Source: Nakamurella antarctica
GTDB taxonomy: Bacteria > Actinomycetota > Actinomycetes > Mycobacteriales > Nakamurellaceae
Assembly: GCF_003860405.1 (NCBI RefSeq)
Contig: NZ_CP034170.1
Coordinates: forward strand, 62,001-126,000
Length of the DNA stretch: 64,000 nucleotides
Direction: 5' to 3'
Below, piece by piece: positions 7,969 through 16,803 of this stretch; positions within the stretch are counted from its first letter, which is position 1, and each line of letters opens with the position of its first letter. A program made the translations under genes and the position numbers. The notes below the pieces were generated by a model. It was given only the letters and a program-made list of their open reading frames with translations, was not told where the DNA came from and made no database searches.

Positions 7969-9281
7969 ATGAAACGACTATCAGTGGCCATCGTCACTGT
8001 TGCGGCGCTGGCAGCCAGCCTCGCCGGGTGCTCGTCCTCAAAGTCGGATTCGGCGAGTGGCTCGAACGCTCCCGCAGCCGGCGGAACCCCGTCACTCCTG
8101 TTCTGGGTGGACACCCCCGCGTGCCGCAAGCAGAGGCCTACCAGAAGCTCATGGCAGGCAAGGTCGACATCAAGATCGAGGTCATCGCTCAGGCGGATGC
8201 CCAGACCAAGATCACCCTGGTCAACCGGGCCAAGAAAGGCTGGCCGGACATCATCTTCGGCACCGCCGCCGACACCGCGCAGTTCCTGGATCCGAGCAAT
8301 GGCTTCGCCGCCGACCTCACCACCACCGTGTCGAAGGACATCTTCACCGGTTTTGGTGAAGGCAACAGCGACTGCCTGTTCGACGGCAAGTACTACTGCC
8401 TGAAGAACGATCTGGCCAACACCGTGCTCTGGTACAACACCAAGATCTTCAAGGAGTTGAAGCTGACGGTTCCGACCACCATGGAGGAGTTCGCGGCTAC
8501 CGCCATGAAGCTCAAGGGGACCGGCTATTCCGCTGGCGCCATTGGTGATCAGAACTATTACGCCTCCTTCCTCCAGTCGAGCGAATGCCCACTAGCGCAG
8601 ATCACGGCTCCCAATACGGTCCGGATCGCACCGGAGGACCCGAAGTGCACGCGCGTTTCCAAGCTTGTCCAACCGCTTCTTGATGCTGGTGTAGTCGACA
8701 AGCGCTCGAGCTTCGACGCCGGTTTCATCGCCGATGTGGCGAAGAAGAACAAGGTCGCCATGACCCTCGGGCCCTCATGGTTCGGTGACTTTGTCATCAA
8801 GCCAGCCGACTCCTGGGGTGTCCCCGCGGGCGAAATTGCTGCGGCAAACATGCCCGCATGGGGCCCGGCACCCGATGATCGCTCGGGCGCATACGGCGGC
8901 GGCGTGTTCACCGTCTCCTCCCACTCGGCCTTCCCGCAAGCAGCAGCAGACGCCGCAGTGTGGATGACCACCTCTGACGTCATGGCAAAGCTGGAAACCA
9001 CGCCTACCTTCCCGGCCTACGGTCCAGCCAACAAGCTGTGGGAAGCGCGCATCTCGGTTGACCCGTACTACGCCTCGAACCCGTACCCGGCCATGGCCGC
9101 GGGCGCGAACAAGATTTCCCAGGTAGATCGGCCAGTCCGATTCCCCTTCGTCGCGCAAATCGGCACGGTTCTCCAGGCTGGAATCAACGGCGGCGGCACG
9201 CTAGAAGCCGCTCAGACCGACTTCGCGAAGTCGTTGCAGAACCTTGCTCCGTCTTCCGGATACACGGTAGAAACCAAGTAA
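7969..9281 (+). pseudogene. Sugar ABC transporter substrate-binding lipoprotein, frameshifted near residue 50
   Basis: Family-1 extracellular solute-binding protein. The start at 7969 has AAGGAAG about 6 bases upstream and gives a clear lipoprotein signal peptide, MKRLSVAIVTVAALAASLAG, with Cys at the LAGC lipobox and a Ser-rich linker. The reading frame then leaves the protein near a five-C run at 8114-8118. The mature domain continues in the -1 frame (RVPQAEAYQKL onward) to the stop at 9281. Restoring one base gives about 437 residues, normal for the family. Downstream permeases are intact. Either the gene is a recent pseudogene or one C was lost in sequencing or assembly. Without it the importer would have no receptor, so I favour a sequence error or very recent mutation. 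Confidence 0.85.
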
Positions 9282-9288
9282 AAGGTCT

Positions 9289-9324
9289 CCTTCGGCGTCG
9301 GGGCCATTGCCCCGGCGCCGAAGG
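9289..9324 (+). terminator. Intercistronic stem-loop after the binding-protein gene
   Basis: Two 16-base arms (CCTTCGGCGTCGGGGC and GCCCCGGCGCCGAAGG) pair with one G-T mismatch around a CATT loop, 8 bases after the stop. No long T-run follows. Such hairpins between SBP and permease genes usually stabilise the upstream message or partly terminate, giving excess binding protein. Confidence 0.75.
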
Positions 9325-9348
9325 TCCGTCTTAATCGAAGGGGTCGCA

Positions 9349-10245
9349 GTGGCGCGGTCACACACCAAGTTGAACAGCCTGTTCGTGGGCTCAATAATGT
9401 TTGCGCCGTACTTTGCGCTGCTCATCGCCTTCGGCATCGTGCCGATCGTCGTGGCCGCCCGGACCTCTTTAGAGGCATCGGTTCTCAACCCGGACGGCGG
9501 ACCTCTGAACTATCTGCAAGTGCTCCAAGACTTTCGGTTTCTGCCGGCACTGCTAAATGTCGGGATCTTCCTGATCCTGTATGTGCCCGCCATGCTGATC
9601 GTGGTTGCCGGGATGTCCCTGCTGCTCGACACCGTGCAGGGCAAATGGAACATCTCGCTGCGCCTGGCCTACCTCGTGCCCGCTTCCCTGACCGGGGCTA
9701 CGTCGGTGCTCGTCTGGTACTTCCTTCTCGAACCCACACTCAGCCCGTATCAAGACATCCTCAAGGCCTTGGGGCTTACCCAGGGCGGCGACATCTGGCG
9801 GGCGCCAAACCTGGCGTACATCTTTGTCGTCATGGCATTCTTCACGGGAGCCGGCAACTGGATCGTCGTGCAATACGGCTCGTTGCAGTCGATCCCCGAC
9901 GACATTCTGGAAGCCGCCCGCATCGACGGGGCCTCAGGCCCCCAGATCGCGCTGAAGATTAAGCTCCCGCTGATCAAGAAGTACCTGGTGTACATGGGAA
10001 TTCTCGTTTTCGCCGCCGGGCTCCAAGTATTTGTCGAGCCCCAGCTGATCTCGGCATCCGTGTACCCGGGATTGGCCTCCAACTGGTCGCTGAATCAACT
10101 CAGCTACAGCTTCGCCTTCCAAGGAAACAATCTCGGGGCTGCAGCGGCGCTGTCCCTCATGCTGCTCCTCGTATGCATTGTTTCCGCGGTCGTTTTGATC
10201 TTCCGGACGGACTTCTTTGAAGGCTCAGGAGTAAAGCGCAAATGA
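9349..10245 (+). CDS. Carbohydrate ABC transporter permease (MalF/UgpA-like)
   Basis: 298 residues with six predicted membrane segments, beginning IMFAPYFALLIAFGIVPIVV. The cytoplasmic EAA loop is visible as LEAARIDGASGPQIALKIKLP, which docks the ATPase. The start is the GTG at 9349, preceded by GAAGGGG at a good distance; the upstream in-frame ATG lies within the intercistronic hairpin. The stop overlaps the next permease start by 4 bases. No ATP-binding gene follows, so it probably shares an MsmK-like ATPase such as the one at 40250. Confidence 0.9.
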   Translation: MARSHTKLNSLFVGSIMFAPYFALLIAFGIVPIVVAARTSLEASVLNPDGGPLNYLQVLQDFRFLPALLNVGIFLILYVPAMLIVVAGMSLLLDTVQGKWNISLRLAYLVPASLTGATSVLVWYFLLEPTLSPYQDILKALGLTQGGDIWRAPNLAYIFVVMAFFTGAGNWIVVQYGSLQSIPDDILEAARIDGASGPQIALKIKLPLIKKYLVYMGILVFAAGLQVFVEPQLISASVYPGLASNWSLNQLSYSFAFQGNNLGAAAALSLMLLLVCIVSAVVLIFRTDFFEGSGVKRK

Positions 10246-11186
10246 CATTCATCGACGTAGACGAAGCACCCACCGACACGCCCCATTCCGGTCGGCACAC
10301 CAAGAAAGCGCACCGCGAAAAGGTCACGTTTGGCCGCATCACGCTCTGGATTTTGCTCATTGTCTTCGCGCTGGTGAGCGTCATTCCGATGATTTGGCTC
10401 CTCATTGCGCCATCCAAGACTTCAGCGCAACTCAACGACGACGCGCCGTTCTCCTTTGGCAAGTTCTCCAATTACAAACTTGCCTGGGAGAATTTGCAGA
10501 CTTTCCAAGACGGCGTCATTGTTGAGTGGGTAGTCAACTCGTTGGTGTACACCCTCGTCATCGTTGCCGTCTCGTGTGTGACAGCTATTCTTGCTGGCTA
10601 TGCACTTGCGGTCACGGCGCTTCCGTTCAAGCGCACACTGCTCATCACCACTTTGGTTGCGACGATCATCCCGCCGGTCGCCCTCGTGATCCCGCTGTTT
10701 GTCGAAATCTCCGACCTGGGGCTCTACGACACGCCAGCGTCCGTCATTTTGACCAGCTCGTTCTATCCGTTCGGCGTCTTCCTTGCCTACATTTATTTCT
10801 CGACGTCGATCCCACCGGAACTTTTTGAAGCCGCCCGCGTCGACGGCGCCGGCGAGTTCAAGACGTTCTTCCTGATCGTTTTGCCGTTGTCCAAGGGTCT
10901 CTTCGGGATGCTTGCCTTTTTCAGCTTCAGCGCTGCGTGGGTGAACTACTTCCTGCCGTACGTGATGCTTGGGTCGGCCGAGAACTACACGCTGCCAGTC
11001 GGTCTCGGTATCTTATTCAGCTCCACCCCGGCGCTGAATCCGTCCAACGGGGCCCAACAGAGCGTGATTGGCCGACCGGAGATCGCCCTCGCGGGCCTGA
11101 TCGTCGCCGTCCCCATCCTCATCGTCTTTCTGATTTCCTCGCGGTTGCTCGTCCGCGGTGTGCTTGCCGGCGCGGTAAAGAGTTGA
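10242..11186 (+). CDS. Carbohydrate ABC transporter permease (MalG/UgpE-like)
   Basis: 314 residues. An approximately 35-residue cytoplasmic N-terminus with His/Lys-rich sequence precedes six membrane segments, the first being ITLWILLIVFALVSVIPMIW. The EAA loop reads FEAARVDGAGEFKTFFLIVLP. Translation is coupled to the first permease by an ATGA overlap. With the preceding permease it forms the membrane channel of a CUT1 sugar importer. The neighbouring catabolic genes suggest that the substrate is a deoxysugar, its acid or an oligosaccharide. Confidence 0.92.
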   Translation: MTFIDVDEAPTDTPHSGRHTKKAHREKVTFGRITLWILLIVFALVSVIPMIWLLIAPSKTSAQLNDDAPFSFGKFSNYKLAWENLQTFQDGVIVEWVVNSLVYTLVIVAVSCVTAILAGYALAVTALPFKRTLLITTLVATIIPPVALVIPLFVEISDLGLYDTPASVILTSSFYPFGVFLAYIYFSTSIPPELFEAARVDGAGEFKTFFLIVLPLSKGLFGMLAFFSFSAAWVNYFLPYVMLGSAENYTLPVGLGILFSSTPALNPSNGAQQSVIGRPEIALAGLIVAVPILIVFLISSRLLVRGVLAGAVKS

Positions 11187-11261
11187 GCGCCATGGCTGCA
11201 CCTGGAGGTTCCCGGGTGGCTGCGCTGAGGCAGCGATGACCGCGCACGCGCCGGGTAACCG

Positions 11262-12257
11262 ATGACGATGCGCGACCTGGGACGGGGCGGCCTGCGCGTT
11301 GACGCGAACTCCTTTGGTGCCGCGCCAATAGCCAACCTGGGACGCGAAGTCTCTGACGAATCTGCGCACGAGGCCCTCGAGGCGGCGTGGGCGGCGGGTA
11401 TTCGGTACTTCGACGTTGCCCCGCATTACGGACTCGGGCTCGGCGAGCGTCGGCTCGGCGAGTTTTTGCGCTCGAAGCCTCGAAGCGACTACATCGTCTC
11501 GACCAAGGTGGGTCGCCTCCTGGTAGAAAATCCTCGGGGCGCCCAGCCCGATGACCAGGGCTTTGCGGTGGTTTCCGAGTTAACGCGCCGGCTTGACTAC
11601 AGCGCGGATGGTGTGCGGCGGTCCCTCGATCAGAGCCTGGAAAGAATGGGGGTCGGTCATATCGATGTGGTCTTCGTTCACGACCCCGATGAGCACTTTC
11701 AGGAGTCGATGGACGGCGCCTTCCCCGCGCTTGAGAAGTTGCGCAGCGAAGGCGTCATCACGTCCTACGGTGCGGGGATGAACCAGACCGCGATGCTTAC
11801 TGATTTTGTCCGCGGCACCGATCTCGATGTCGTCATGTGCGCAGGCCGGTACACCCTGCTTGAGCAAGGCGCGCTACTCGACCTGCTGCCCGCTGCATCG
11901 GAGCGCGGCGTTTCTATCGTTGCTGCAGCGCCGTTCAACTCGGGCTTACTTGCCCGTGATCGACCGCCTGCAGGCGTCACCTACAACTACGCACCGGCGC
12001 CCGCTGCACTCATTGAGCGGGTGAACGCCATCGCCGATGTGTGTGAGTCCCATGGTGTTTCGCTGCCCGCGGCCGCGTTGCAGTTTGCGATGGGTCACCC
12101 CGCCGTGGCAACCGTGTGCACGGGCGCGCGCACGGGCGAGCAGGTGCAGCGCAACGCCGACCTAGCGGCATTCCCGATCCCCGACCAGCTGTGGAATGAC
12201 CTCGTTTCCGGCGCCCTCATTGACGCGAGCGCGCCAACGCCTGTCGCAGAAAGCTGA
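11262..12257 (+). CDS. Aldo/keto reductase, L-fucose / D-threo-aldose 1-dehydrogenase-like
   Basis: 331 residues with an AKR TIM barrel. The tetrad is visible: Asp and Tyr in RYFDVAPHYGLG, Lys in VSTKVGR and His in VFVHDPDE. The GLGERRLGEFL and HDPDEH segments are typical of L-fucose dehydrogenase-type AKRs, which oxidise the anomeric carbon of L-fucose and related sugars to the lactone with NAD(P). A COG3618 lactonase lies downstream, giving the next step. The gene follows the permeases after 75 bp and is separated from the first enolase-family gene by 2 bp, so it is likely in one operon. Confidence 0.85.
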   Translation: MTMRDLGRGGLRVDANSFGAAPIANLGREVSDESAHEALEAAWAAGIRYFDVAPHYGLGLGERRLGEFLRSKPRSDYIVSTKVGRLLVENPRGAQPDDQGFAVVSELTRRLDYSADGVRRSLDQSLERMGVGHIDVVFVHDPDEHFQESMDGAFPALEKLRSEGVITSYGAGMNQTAMLTDFVRGTDLDVVMCAGRYTLLEQGALLDLLPAASERGVSIVAAAPFNSGLLARDRPPAGVTYNYAPAPAALIERVNAIADVCESHGVSLPAAALQFAMGHPAVATVCTGARTGEQVQRNADLAAFPIPDQLWNDLVSGALIDASAPTPVAES

Positions 12258-12259
12258 CC

Positions 12260-13345
12260 ATGATCATCACCGGCGTCGACGTCGTCCGAGTACCCGTTCC
12301 CGCTTACGAGCCGCCGTTTGTCTGGCGTGCGGGTCTGCCGGGATCGGAGCCCGCCGCGGACGGTGCGTGGCTGGTGATCCGCACCGACGCAGGGGTCTCC
12401 GGGCTGGCATTCACGTTGCGCGGCGCCATGTTGCAAGACGTGATCGACCGTCGCATCCGCGCCGAGCTGGTGGGCCGTGATCCGATCGCCCGCGAGTTTT
12501 TGTGGGAAAGAATCTGGGAACTCGACCGCATCGACCGCTTCCCCGTCTTCGTCCAAGGCGTCATCGACGTAGCGCTGTGGGACATCGGCGGAAAAGCTGC
12601 GCAGATGCCCGTTTATCAACTGCTCGGCTCCTATCGCGAGTCGATCCCGGCCTACGCATCGACCGTCACCTTCTCCTGTATCGAGGAATACCTCGACGTG
12701 GCTGATCAATGCCTGGAACTCGGGTACACGGCCATCAAGTTGCACGCGTGGGGTGATGCACGCCGGGATGCCCGGCTCTCGGAAGCACTCCGCGAGCACG
12801 TCGGCCCCGACGTCCCGTTGATGTATGACGGGTCCGCGGGGTTCGACCTGCTCGATGCGACATACCTCGGCAAGGCTCTGAGTGCGGCCGACTACCTCTG
12901 GTATGAGGAACCGATGCGCGAGTTCAGCGTCACCGCATACTCCTGGCTGGCCGAGCGCGTCGAAGTACCGCTGATCGTCGCGGAAGTGGCTGAGGGATCG
13001 CACATGAAGACGGCAGATTTCATTGTCGCCGGATGCGCCGCGGCAGTGCGGACGAGCACCGGACTGCGCGGCGGATTTACCGGCGCGATGCGTACCGCGC
13101 ACCTGGCTGATGCGTTCTTGCTCCGAGCAGAAGTCCACGGACCCGGCGTCGCCAACCGTCATCTGTGCATGTCGATTAGCAACACGACCTATTACGAATC
13201 GCTTATCGACTCCAACCCGGTGCGGCGGCCGGCCGACGTCGATGCCGCAGGCAACGCCCATGCGCCCACCTTGCCGGGGGTCGGGTATGAGGAGAGCTGG
13301 GTGGACGGGCCGCCCGCGCTGCTCGCCGCCGTACTTGCTGAATAA
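12260..13345 (+). CDS. Enolase-superfamily (mandelate racemase/muconate lactonizing) enzyme 1
   Basis: 361 residues. The capping domain begins MIITGVDVVRVPVPAYEPP. In the barrel, strand 2 carries the general base set as AIKLHAWG (K-x-H). Metal ligands are Asp in LMYDGSAGF, Glu in WYEEPM and Glu in LIVAEVAEG; RAEVHGPG gives a His on strand 7. The family includes sugar-acid dehydratases such as L-fuconate and L-rhamnonate dehydratase. In this operon it may dehydrate the acid released by the lactonase to a 2-keto-3-deoxy acid; racemase or epimerase activity is an alternative. It differs clearly from the paralogue at 13406. Confidence 0.88.
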   Translation: MIITGVDVVRVPVPAYEPPFVWRAGLPGSEPAADGAWLVIRTDAGVSGLAFTLRGAMLQDVIDRRIRAELVGRDPIAREFLWERIWELDRIDRFPVFVQGVIDVALWDIGGKAAQMPVYQLLGSYRESIPAYASTVTFSCIEEYLDVADQCLELGYTAIKLHAWGDARRDARLSEALREHVGPDVPLMYDGSAGFDLLDATYLGKALSAADYLWYEEPMREFSVTAYSWLAERVEVPLIVAEVAEGSHMKTADFIVAGCAAAVRTSTGLRGGFTGAMRTAHLADAFLLRAEVHGPGVANRHLCMSISNTTYYESLIDSNPVRRPADVDAAGNAHAPTLPGVGYEESWVDGPPALLAAVLAE

Positions 13346-13405
13346 CGCTCTGCCCCAAAACGTGACTGCTGAGTTTGCTGACAAAAGAGTGGAGATCGAA
13401 CCCGC

Positions 13406-14530
13406 ATGAAGATCACCGATGTTGAAATCCGAGCCTGCCGACCGGGGATGGTGCAGGGCGAGGCTATTGACAAGGTCGATGAGGTCGACAGGGCCAAACT
13501 ACGCGGGGGTCTCGCCCCCGACGTCGTAGTGGTGTCGATTAAAACCGACGAAGGGATCACCGGGGTTGCCTTTGGCTCCGGAGGGCTCGACGCGACGATC
13601 ACCGCCCGCGCGTTCGCCCAGATCAAACCGTTCTTTATCGGGCGAAACCCGATGGCTCGGGAGAAGAACGCACAAGAATTCCGTTCCTTCGATCGGCGCT
13701 GGAACCATTCACCGATCTACGCCTACGGGCCCTTCGACGTGGCGTGTTGGGATATCGCGGGCATCCGCGCAGGCCTGCCCATCCACGAGCTGATCGGCAC
13801 CGCCGCGGACCGCAGAGCTGTCTATGTCAGTTCGATGTTCTTAGCCTCGCCCGAGGAATACGCGGCGCAGGCTCTCGAGGTGAAGGCCCGCGGTATCCGC
13901 GGTTACAAGGTGCACCCACCCGCACCCGCGGCACTCGACCTCGAGGTCTACGCCGCCGTCCGAGACGCAGTGGGCCCGGACTATCCGCTGATGGCCGATC
14001 CCGTTGCCACGCACTCCTATGAAGAGGCGCTCCGGGTGGGGCGCGAGCTGGAGTCGCTCGGCTACCTCTGGTTCGAGGAACCGTTCTACGACTACGACAT
14101 GGCCTCCTACATCAAGCTGCGGCAAAAGCTCGACATCCCCATCGCGGGCACGGAGACGATCGCGGGTGGAAGCCATCTCACGGCGCAATTTATCGCCAGC
14201 GGCGCCGTCGACATCGTACGTACCGATGCATCGTGGCGCGGGGGCATTACAGGAGCCCTCAAGGTCGCCCGATTGTCGGAAGCATTCGGGATGACCTGCG
14301 AGCTGCACACCACCATTTACCACCCACTCGAATTCGCGAACCTGCACACTGCATTGTCGATGAGCAACACCGGATGGTTCGAGCTGTTGTATCCGCTCGA
14401 AGATTTCACGTTTGGTCTGGCGGAGCCGCTCGATATTCGGGATGGATACGCCTACGCGCCTCAGGCTCCGGGGCTCGGCGCCGTCTACGACTGGGATGCC
14501 ATCGACAACGCGACCATCGAAATACTGTGA
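13406..14530 (+). CDS. Enolase-superfamily enzyme 2, sugar-acid dehydratase-like
   Basis: 374 residues. N-terminal cap MKITDVEIRACRPGMVQGEA; barrel strand 2 YKVHPPAP (K-x-H); metal ligands Asp in LMADPVATH, Glu in WFEEPFYDY and Glu in AGTETIAGG; His in CELHTTIYHP. The lid differs from the neighbouring paralogue, suggesting a different substrate or stereochemistry. GGAG about 11 bases upstream supports the ATG. Two such enzymes in one operon suggest two acids, two epimers, or successive dehydration and isomerisation. Function beyond the superfamily is inference. Confidence 0.88.
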   Translation: MKITDVEIRACRPGMVQGEAIDKVDEVDRAKLRGGLAPDVVVVSIKTDEGITGVAFGSGGLDATITARAFAQIKPFFIGRNPMAREKNAQEFRSFDRRWNHSPIYAYGPFDVACWDIAGIRAGLPIHELIGTAADRRAVYVSSMFLASPEEYAAQALEVKARGIRGYKVHPPAPAALDLEVYAAVRDAVGPDYPLMADPVATHSYEEALRVGRELESLGYLWFEEPFYDYDMASYIKLRQKLDIPIAGTETIAGGSHLTAQFIASGAVDIVRTDASWRGGITGALKVARLSEAFGMTCELHTTIYHPLEFANLHTALSMSNTGWFELLYPLEDFTFGLAEPLDIRDGYAYAPQAPGLGAVYDWDAIDNATIEIL

Positions 14531-14549
14531 CCGGAGAGCGGGAATTGAC

Positions 14550-14873
14550 ATGAAACGAATGGCATCGGTGATCGGCCTACCGGCGGAAAATTCCGAGCGC
14601 TACGAGGCTCTCCACGCGGCTGTGTGGCCCGCGGTGCTCGAGCGGATCAAGGCCAGCAACATCGCGAACTACTCGATCTACCGGCACGGCGAACTGCTGT
14701 TTTCCTATATGGAATACGTCGGCCACGACTTCGAGGGTGATATGAACGCGATGGCGGCCGATCCGGTAACTCAGGAGTGGTGGGACGTATGCATGCCGCT
14801 CCAGCGCCCCCTCGATGATCGCGCGGAGGGGGAGTGGTGGAAAGAGATCCCCGAAGTTTTTCACGTCGACTAA
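14550..14873 (+). CDS. L-rhamnose mutarotase (RhaM/DUF718) family protein
   Basis: 107 residues, the usual RhaM length of about 104. The fold signature is visible: ERYEALHAAVWPAVLERIKASNIANYSIYRHGELLFSY contains the conserved H-x-x-x-W-P and NYSIY strands, and TQEWWDVCMPLQ is the conserved C-terminal WW block. RhaM interconverts alpha and beta anomers of L-rhamnose, and some relatives act on L-fucose. Its presence is the best single hint that the locus handles a 6-deoxy-hexose. The start is the first ATG with a GGGA-type signal, 19 bases after the preceding stop. Confidence 0.88.
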   Translation: MKRMASVIGLPAENSERYEALHAAVWPAVLERIKASNIANYSIYRHGELLFSYMEYVGHDFEGDMNAMAADPVTQEWWDVCMPLQRPLDDRAEGEWWKEIPEVFHVD

Positions 14874-14922
14874 CAGCAAAATCCACCTTTTTAGCCACTG
14901 AATTAATGGAGTGCACGCAGTG

Positions 14923-15579
14923 ATGAAGGCAAGTGAACAGGAGCCGGGCGATGAACGGCTCACGACTGCGATGCTCAGCGACGCGCTGGATGAGTGTGGA
15001 CTGCGTGCGCAGGTTCTCGAGAACCGGCTCATCCCCGTTGTCCCCGGTACGCGGGCCTTCGGGCGCGCCGCGACGGCGCAGTTTGAAGCCGGCCAGGAAG
15101 ACATTCCGGACGACCCCTACGGCGCTGCCATCGATTACATCAGTGGGTTGAATCGCGGTGAACTGGCCGTGATCGCCACCGGCGAAAGTAACGCCTCCGC
15201 CTTTTGGGGGGAGTTGTTTAGCGCCGCTGCGATCGGCGCCGGAGCCGTGGGGGTCGTGACGGACGGAAATCTGCGAGACACCCCGCAGATCGCCCGTCTT
15301 GGCTTTCCCGCTTTCGCGCGCTCGCATCGACCCATCGACTTTCGCCGTCGGATGCAGCTTGTCGCATCCCGCGGTGTAGTGCGGATTCTTGGTGTCGAGA
15401 TTTCCGATGGCGACCTAGTGATGGCCGACGATGACGGGGTCGTTGTGGTTCCTCAGGCTGTCGAGGCCCAGGTGCTGGCGGCGGCGCGGGGGCGTGCGGC
15501 GGCGGAATCAACAGTGTTGAAGGAGTTGCTGGGCGGCGAATCTTTGCGCTCGGTATGGGATCGTCATCGCATTTTGTGA
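14923..15579 (+). CDS. RraA-like / HMG-aldolase-family protein
   Basis: About 218 residues with the RraA fold. The active-site loop AIGAGAVGVVTDGNLRDTPQI contains the G-x-x-x-D-G-x-x-R-D arrangement that binds divalent metal and the 2-oxo acid in class II pyruvate aldolases of this family. The gene could cleave a 2-keto-3-deoxy acid into pyruvate and an aldehyde, completing a non-phosphorylative pathway. RraA proper regulates RNase E, but metabolic context favours an aldolase here. In-frame GTG codons at 14911 and 14920 are alternative starts. Confidence 0.82.
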   Translation: MKASEQEPGDERLTTAMLSDALDECGLRAQVLENRLIPVVPGTRAFGRAATAQFEAGQEDIPDDPYGAAIDYISGLNRGELAVIATGESNASAFWGELFSAAAIGAGAVGVVTDGNLRDTPQIARLGFPAFARSHRPIDFRRRMQLVASRGVVRILGVEISDGDLVMADDDGVVVVPQAVEAQVLAAARGRAAAESTVLKELLGGESLRSVWDRHRIL

Positions 15580-15630
15580 TGCGAAATCACCGGGGTTCGC
15601 CGGTAACAGAATCTACCAAACGGAGGCATC

Positions 15631-16803
15631 GTGTCGCAGGCGTCAGCAGAAGCAACCGTCGTGCTGAAGGGCATGACCTGGGATCATCCACGAGGTGTTG
15701 ATGGTCTCCTTGCCGCTGCCCCACTCGTACTCGAACGCCACGGCGTGACCCTCGAGTGGGAAGCTCGATCCCTGCTTGCCTTCGGCGACCAACACATTGC
15801 CGATTTTGCTCGCGACTTCGACGTCATGGTGATTGATCACCCCCACATCGCCGATGCGGTCGAGGCTGGCGCCCTCCTCTGCCTGGACGCGACACCCGGG
15901 ATCGATGACCTCGCCCGCGAGAGCGTCGGGTTTTCCCACGAGAGTTACCGCTACCGCGGTGCTCAGTGGGGGCTGGCCCTTGATGCTGCGGCGCAGGTGA
16001 GCGCTTTCAGGCCAGACCGCGCCGACGGCGCGCCGCTTCTGTGGAGCGACACCCTCACACTTGCCCGCACCGGAACCGTCGTCTGGCCCTACAAGCCGGT
16101 CGATGCCTTCAGTAGTTTTGCGACCCTTCTTGCCCAGCGCGGCGCGCCACTAGCCGCATCGCTTGTCGGACCAGGGCTGTTCCTCGACAGAGGCATCGCC
16201 GGCGAAGTACTCGAGTTCATGATCGAGCTGAGCGGTGCCGTCCCCGATTGGTGCGCCACGGCCAACCCGATTGACGCGGCGGAAGCGCTCGTCGCAGAAA
16301 ACAACGACTACAGCGTGGGTGTCGCCCTCTTCGGGTACACGAACTATTCGCGGCCGGGCTTTCGCCAGCACGTACTTGCCTACGACGACATCCCTTCTTT
16401 TGACGGGCAGAGTTCGGGCTCCACGCTGGGCGGCGCAGGAATCGCGGTCTCCGCGAGCACACAGCATGCCGACCTAGCTCTCGCTGTCGCGGCGACTCTT
16501 GCGGGCGCCGAAGTGCAGAGCGGCCCGTATACGGCGGGCGGTGGTCAGCCGGGCAATCTGCGCGCCTGGCGGAGCGCCGCGACAAACCAAGCGACTCAAC
16601 AGTTCTTTCGGAACACTCTCCGCACGCTGGAACGCGCTTGGGTGCGGCCCCGAGTGCCGGGATGGCCCGACCTGCAGCTCGCGCTGTCGCACCTGGTGCG
16701 CGACGCGATTATCGCGTGCCGCGTTGATGACACGCTGCTCGACGCTATCGAGCGTCTCCCGGAGCTTCACCTGACCACTGGCAAAGGAGACACCAACGCA
16801 TGA
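15631..16803 (+). CDS. Solute-binding-protein-fold protein without signal peptide
   Basis: 390 residues. The middle and C-terminal parts resemble family-1 sugar-binding proteins: FDVMVIDHPHIADAVEAGALLCLD, YRYRGAQWGLALDAAAQV, VVWPYKPVDAFSSFATLL and GSTLGGAGIAVSAST match the inter-domain strands of SBPs. The GTG start is fixed by GGAGG a few bases upstream, and the N-terminus (MSQASAEATVVLKGMTWDH) goes straight into the first beta-strand. There is no hydrophobic leader, Tat motif or lipobox. The protein should therefore be cytoplasmic. Its stop overlaps the MaoC gene by 4 bp, placing it inside a CoA/MaoC/amidohydrolase operon. It may be a substrate carrier, sensor or a recruited enzyme. Confidence 0.82.
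   Translation: MSQASAEATVVLKGMTWDHPRGVDGLLAAAPLVLERHGVTLEWEARSLLAFGDQHIADFARDFDVMVIDHPHIADAVEAGALLCLDATPGIDDLARESVGFSHESYRYRGAQWGLALDAAAQVSAFRPDRADGAPLLWSDTLTLARTGTVVWPYKPVDAFSSFATLLAQRGAPLAASLVGPGLFLDRGIAGEVLEFMIELSGAVPDWCATANPIDAAEALVAENNDYSVGVALFGYTNYSRPGFRQHVLAYDDIPSFDGQSSGSTLGGAGIAVSASTQHADLALAVAATLAGAEVQSGPYTAGGGQPGNLRAWRSAATNQATQQFFRNTLRTLERAWVRPRVPGWPDLQLALSHLVRDAIIACRVDDTLLDAIERLPELHLTTGKGDTNA

Noticed and set aside
8111-8120. Programmed -1 frameshift signal at the C-run of the SBP gene
   Set aside because: The zero-frame codons ACC CCC do not form a proper slippery heptamer, no downstream structure stands out, and SBP genes are not known to use recoding.
12095-13384. 429-codon minus-strand frame
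   Set aside because: Antisense to the first enolase-superfamily gene, which shows a full set of catalytic residues.
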